A DNA stretch of 7,923 bases from the NCBI GenBank assembly GCA_016650315.1, contig JAENVZ010000169.1, forward strand, positions 1 through 7,923, given 5' to 3'. The position numbers and the translations under genes are program-made. A model generated the notes under the pieces. That model saw only the letters and a list, made by a program, of their open reading frames with translations. It was not told the DNA's origin and ran no database searches. The stretch comes from Alphaproteobacteria bacterium (GTDB lineage: Bacteria; Pseudomonadota; Alphaproteobacteria; Sphingomonadales; Sphingomonadaceae). This document shows, in pieces, positions 5,940 to 7,923 of the stretch (positions are counted from its first letter, which is position 1; every line of letters begins with the position of its first letter).

Positions 5940-7696
5940 AATTCCGCGCCGTCCTCCTCGCTTCCTTGATGGCTCTCCCCATCTTGCCTGCTCACGCCAG
6001 TCCGACGGGGATGGAGAGCACCACAAAGGATGCGCATGACCGGAATATTCCCTTTCAGCTCAAGGCAGACGACAATGCCCGATATCGGGCCATTTTTGCC
6101 GCCATTCATGCGGAAAAGTGGGCGGAAGCAAAAAGCCTGATTGATGCAACGAACGATGTTTCGCTACGCGCGATAGCGCAGGCCGAACTGTATCTTGCGA
6201 AGAATTCGCCCAGGGTTGAACTGTTCGACATTCTCGCCCTGATCGACAAGGCTCCATCCATACCAGAGGCCGAAAAACTGACGCGGCTGGCGCAAAAGCG
6301 GGGTGCCACGATATTGCCGACACTGCCCCAGATTCAACAGCTCGCATGGTTCCCCGGATCGCCGCGCCGCACCGTGACAGCGACTATCCGCCAGGATGCC
6401 GCCGGGCAGGCGCTGGGTGAAATGATCCTGCCGCTGATCAAGAACGATGACCCTGCGGGCGCAGAGGCGCTACTCACTAACGCTGAATCCGGCCTGTCTC
6501 CCGAAGCGCTGACCGAATGGCGGCAAAGGGTGGCCTGGTCCTATTATATCGAAAATGACGACACCAACGCCCGCCGCATGGCCGCACGGGCATTGCAGGA
6601 CGGAACCGGCCCCTGGCTGGCACAGGCACACTGGGTTGCGGGGCTTGCCGCCTGGCGTCAGAATGATTGCCAGACCGCCGCGCCCGCCTTTGAAAATGTC
6701 GCGGCGCGCGCCGACAATGATGATATGCGCGCGGCGGGCTATTATTGGGCGGCGCGCAGCCATATGGTCTGCGGTAATGCGCCAAAGGTTGAAAACCTGA
6801 TGCGAAGCGCGACGCGCCTTGACGAAACCTTTTATGGTCTTCTGGCCCAGGAAGCATTGTCGATACAGGCGCCCGTCAATGCAATGAGCGCGCAATTTGA
6901 TGGCGACGACTGGGCGCGGCTGAAAAACCATCAGAATGTCCGCATATCGATCGCGCTGGTGGAAATTGATGAAAATGAGCTGGCCGACGAAGTGCTGCGC
7001 CATCAGGCACGGATCGGCGCGCAGAACGAACATGATTCGCTGCTACGCCTCGCCCGCGGCCTGGACCTGCCCGAAACGCAGATCTGGCTGGCGCATAACG
7101 CGCCGGCAGGACAACGTCCCGATGCTTCGGCCCGTTACCCCATGCCGAAATGGACGCCCGATGGTGGCTGGCGGGTCGACAAGGCGCTGGTCTTTGCCCA
7201 CGCCCTGCAGGAATCCAATTTCCGCGCTTCAGTCGTCAGCCCTGCGGGCGCACGCGGACTGATGCAGGTGATGCCCGGCACCGCCAGGCTGATGGCTGGC
7301 TCTGTGATCGACCCTGTCCAACTCAACAATCCGTCAACCAATATGGAATATGGCCAGCGCTATCTGGAAAGCCTGCGCGACATGAGCGCGACCGGCGGAC
7401 TGCTGCCCAAGGTCATGGCCGCTTACAATGCCGGTCCAGCACCTGTAGGCCGCTGGAACAGTGAAGTTCACGACAATGGCGACCCGTTGCTGTTCATCGA
7501 ATCCATTCCCTATTATGAAACCCGCGCCTATGTGACCATCGTCATGCGCAATTACTGGATGTATCAGCAGCAGGCCGGTAAAAAGACCAGCAGCCTTGCC
7601 AGTCTGGCGCAGGGATTGTGGCCACGCTTTCCCGGCATGAGCGGCGCAACTGCGGTGCGTGCCGATGCCAATGGAAGGTCTTTTGGTGCCGATTGA
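5936..7696 (+). CDS. Soluble lytic murein transglycosylase (Slt family, GH23)
   Basis: The protein has 586 residues from TTG at 5936. It cleaves the MurNAc-GlcNAc bond of peptidoglycan to leave 1,6-anhydro-MurNAc ends, in the periplasm. Residues 1-21 (MKFRAVLLASLMALPILPAHA) are a signal peptide with an AHA cleavage site and no lipobox cysteine. Residues of about 40-390 are rich in helical repeats like the superhelical U-domain of Slt70. The catalytic SLT domain follows: glutamate E426 in HALQESNFRAS, SPAGARGLMQVMPGTA (435-450), YGQRYL, and AYNAGP (496-501). All expected catalytic-domain motifs are present, so it should be active. The TTG overlaps the preceding TGA as TTGA, implying coupling to the UDG-like gene. 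The alternative ATG at 5894 would add 14 residues before the signal peptide and overlap the upstream gene by 46 nt. Confidence 0.93.
   Translation: MKFRAVLLASLMALPILPAHASPTGMESTTKDAHDRNIPFQLKADDNARYRAIFAAIHAEKWAEAKSLIDATNDVSLRAIAQAELYLAKNSPRVELFDILALIDKAPSIPEAEKLTRLAQKRGATILPTLPQIQQLAWFPGSPRRTVTATIRQDAAGQALGEMILPLIKNDDPAGAEALLTNAESGLSPEALTEWRQRVAWSYYIENDDTNARRMAARALQDGTGPWLAQAHWVAGLAAWRQNDCQTAAPAFENVAARADNDDMRAAGYYWAARSHMVCGNAPKVENLMRSATRLDETFYGLLAQEALSIQAPVNAMSAQFDGDDWARLKNHQNVRISIALVEIDENELADEVLRHQARIGAQNEHDSLLRLARGLDLPETQIWLAHNAPAGQRPDASARYPMPKWTPDGGWRVDKALVFAHALQESNFRASVVSPAGARGLMQVMPGTARLMAGSVIDPVQLNNPSTNMEYGQRYLESLRDMSATGGLLPKVMAAYNAGPAPVGRWNSEVHDNGDPLLFIESIPYYETRAYVTIVMRNYWMYQQQAGKKTSSLASLAQGLWPRFPGMSGATAVRADANGRSFGAD
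7673..7678 (+). promoter_or_regulatory. Ribosome binding site deciding the moaB start
   Basis: GGAAGG ends seven bases before GTG at 7686. The in-frame ATG at 7671 overlaps this motif and has no purine-rich site of its own. TTG at 7683 would be only four bases from it. GTG is therefore the favoured start. Confidence 0.5.
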
Positions 7697-7923
7697 CGAA
7701 AGCATCCCGTTTCAGCCGGTCCGCATCGCGGTCCTGACGGTTTCGGACAGCCGGACACTGGCCGAAGACCGGTCGGGCGACACGCTGGTCGAACGAATCG
7801 AAACGGCGGGGCATATCGTCGCGGCCCGTTATCTGGAAAAAGATAACAAGAGCGCCATCGTTTCCCATCTCCATGCCTGGATCGACAACTCCGAAATTGA
7901 TTGCATCATCACCACCGGCGGCA
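7686..7923 (+). CDS. moaB: Molybdenum cofactor biosynthesis protein MoaB/Mog-type, N-terminal fragment
   Basis: The first 79 codons of a gene cut by the right edge. The family binds molybdopterin; Mog-type members adenylylate it before metal insertion, while the role of E. coli MoaB is less clear. The visible part matches the family fold: VRIAVLTVSDSR (12-23), EDRSGDTLVERIETAGH (27-43), then the helix to AWIDNSEIDCIITTGG (64-79). The last of these is the start of the TTGGTG pterin-binding motif, with the window ending just before it is complete. GTG at 7686 is chosen because of GGAAGG seven bases upstream; ATG at 7671 is an in-frame alternative. It overlaps the transglycosylase gene by 11 nt from the GTG. 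The link to peptidoglycan or DNA repair is not obvious and may reflect only compact packing. Confidence 0.9.
   Translation, partial: MPIDESIPFQPVRIAVLTVSDSRTLAEDRSGDTLVERIETAGHIVAARYLEKDNKSAIVSHLHAWIDNSEIDCIITTGG

Noticed and set aside
6470..7033. A 187-codon minus-strand frame opposite the lytic transglycosylase.
   Set aside because: It is a shadow of the Slt coding frame, with no recognisable motif.

Overview
The window looks like core chromosome of an alphaproteobacterium, most likely a sphingomonad (Sphingobium- or Novosphingobium-like). The reasons are the moderately high GC content, the protein sequences themselves (IlvD subtype, IspE, ETF-QO, TPR protein, soluble lytic transglycosylase) and a gene order I associate with that order. 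That placement rests on memory of families, not on a search. Almost every base is coding. I see no tRNA or rRNA gene, no insertion sequence, phage gene, CRISPR array or toxin-antitoxin pair, and no clear intrinsic terminator.

Minus strand, about 5082 down to 1: one tightly packed run of five genes in the order ETF-QO, exported TPR protein, ispE, N-formylglutamate amidohydrolase-like protein, ilvD (cut by the left edge). The gaps are 4, 7, 0 and 44 nt, so at least the first four are very probably one transcript with translational coupling. ETF-QO feeds electrons from acyl-CoA and amino-acid dehydrogenases into ubiquinone. IspE makes isoprenoid precursors, which include the quinone tail. IlvD makes branched-chain amino acids.

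About 5083 to 5210: the only sizeable non-coding stretch, and a divergent promoter region. It holds a perfect 12-bp palindrome directly abutting an inverted repeat TTGAC-N6-GTCAA. Together they are a candidate operator or pair of opposed promoter elements.

Plus strand, about 5211 to the right edge: three overlapping genes. They are a uracil-DNA-glycosylase-superfamily protein whose catalytic motif and iron-sulfur cysteines look lost, a soluble lytic murein transglycosylase that probably starts with TTG inside the previous stop codon, and moaB/mog-type molybdenum cofactor gene (cut by the right edge, probable GTG start).

Most of the window is ordinary housekeeping DNA. The best candidates for something undescribed are the degenerate UDG-like protein, whose role is not evident from sequence, and the palindrome cluster in the divergent promoter. 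I found no convincing sign of a new multi-gene system.
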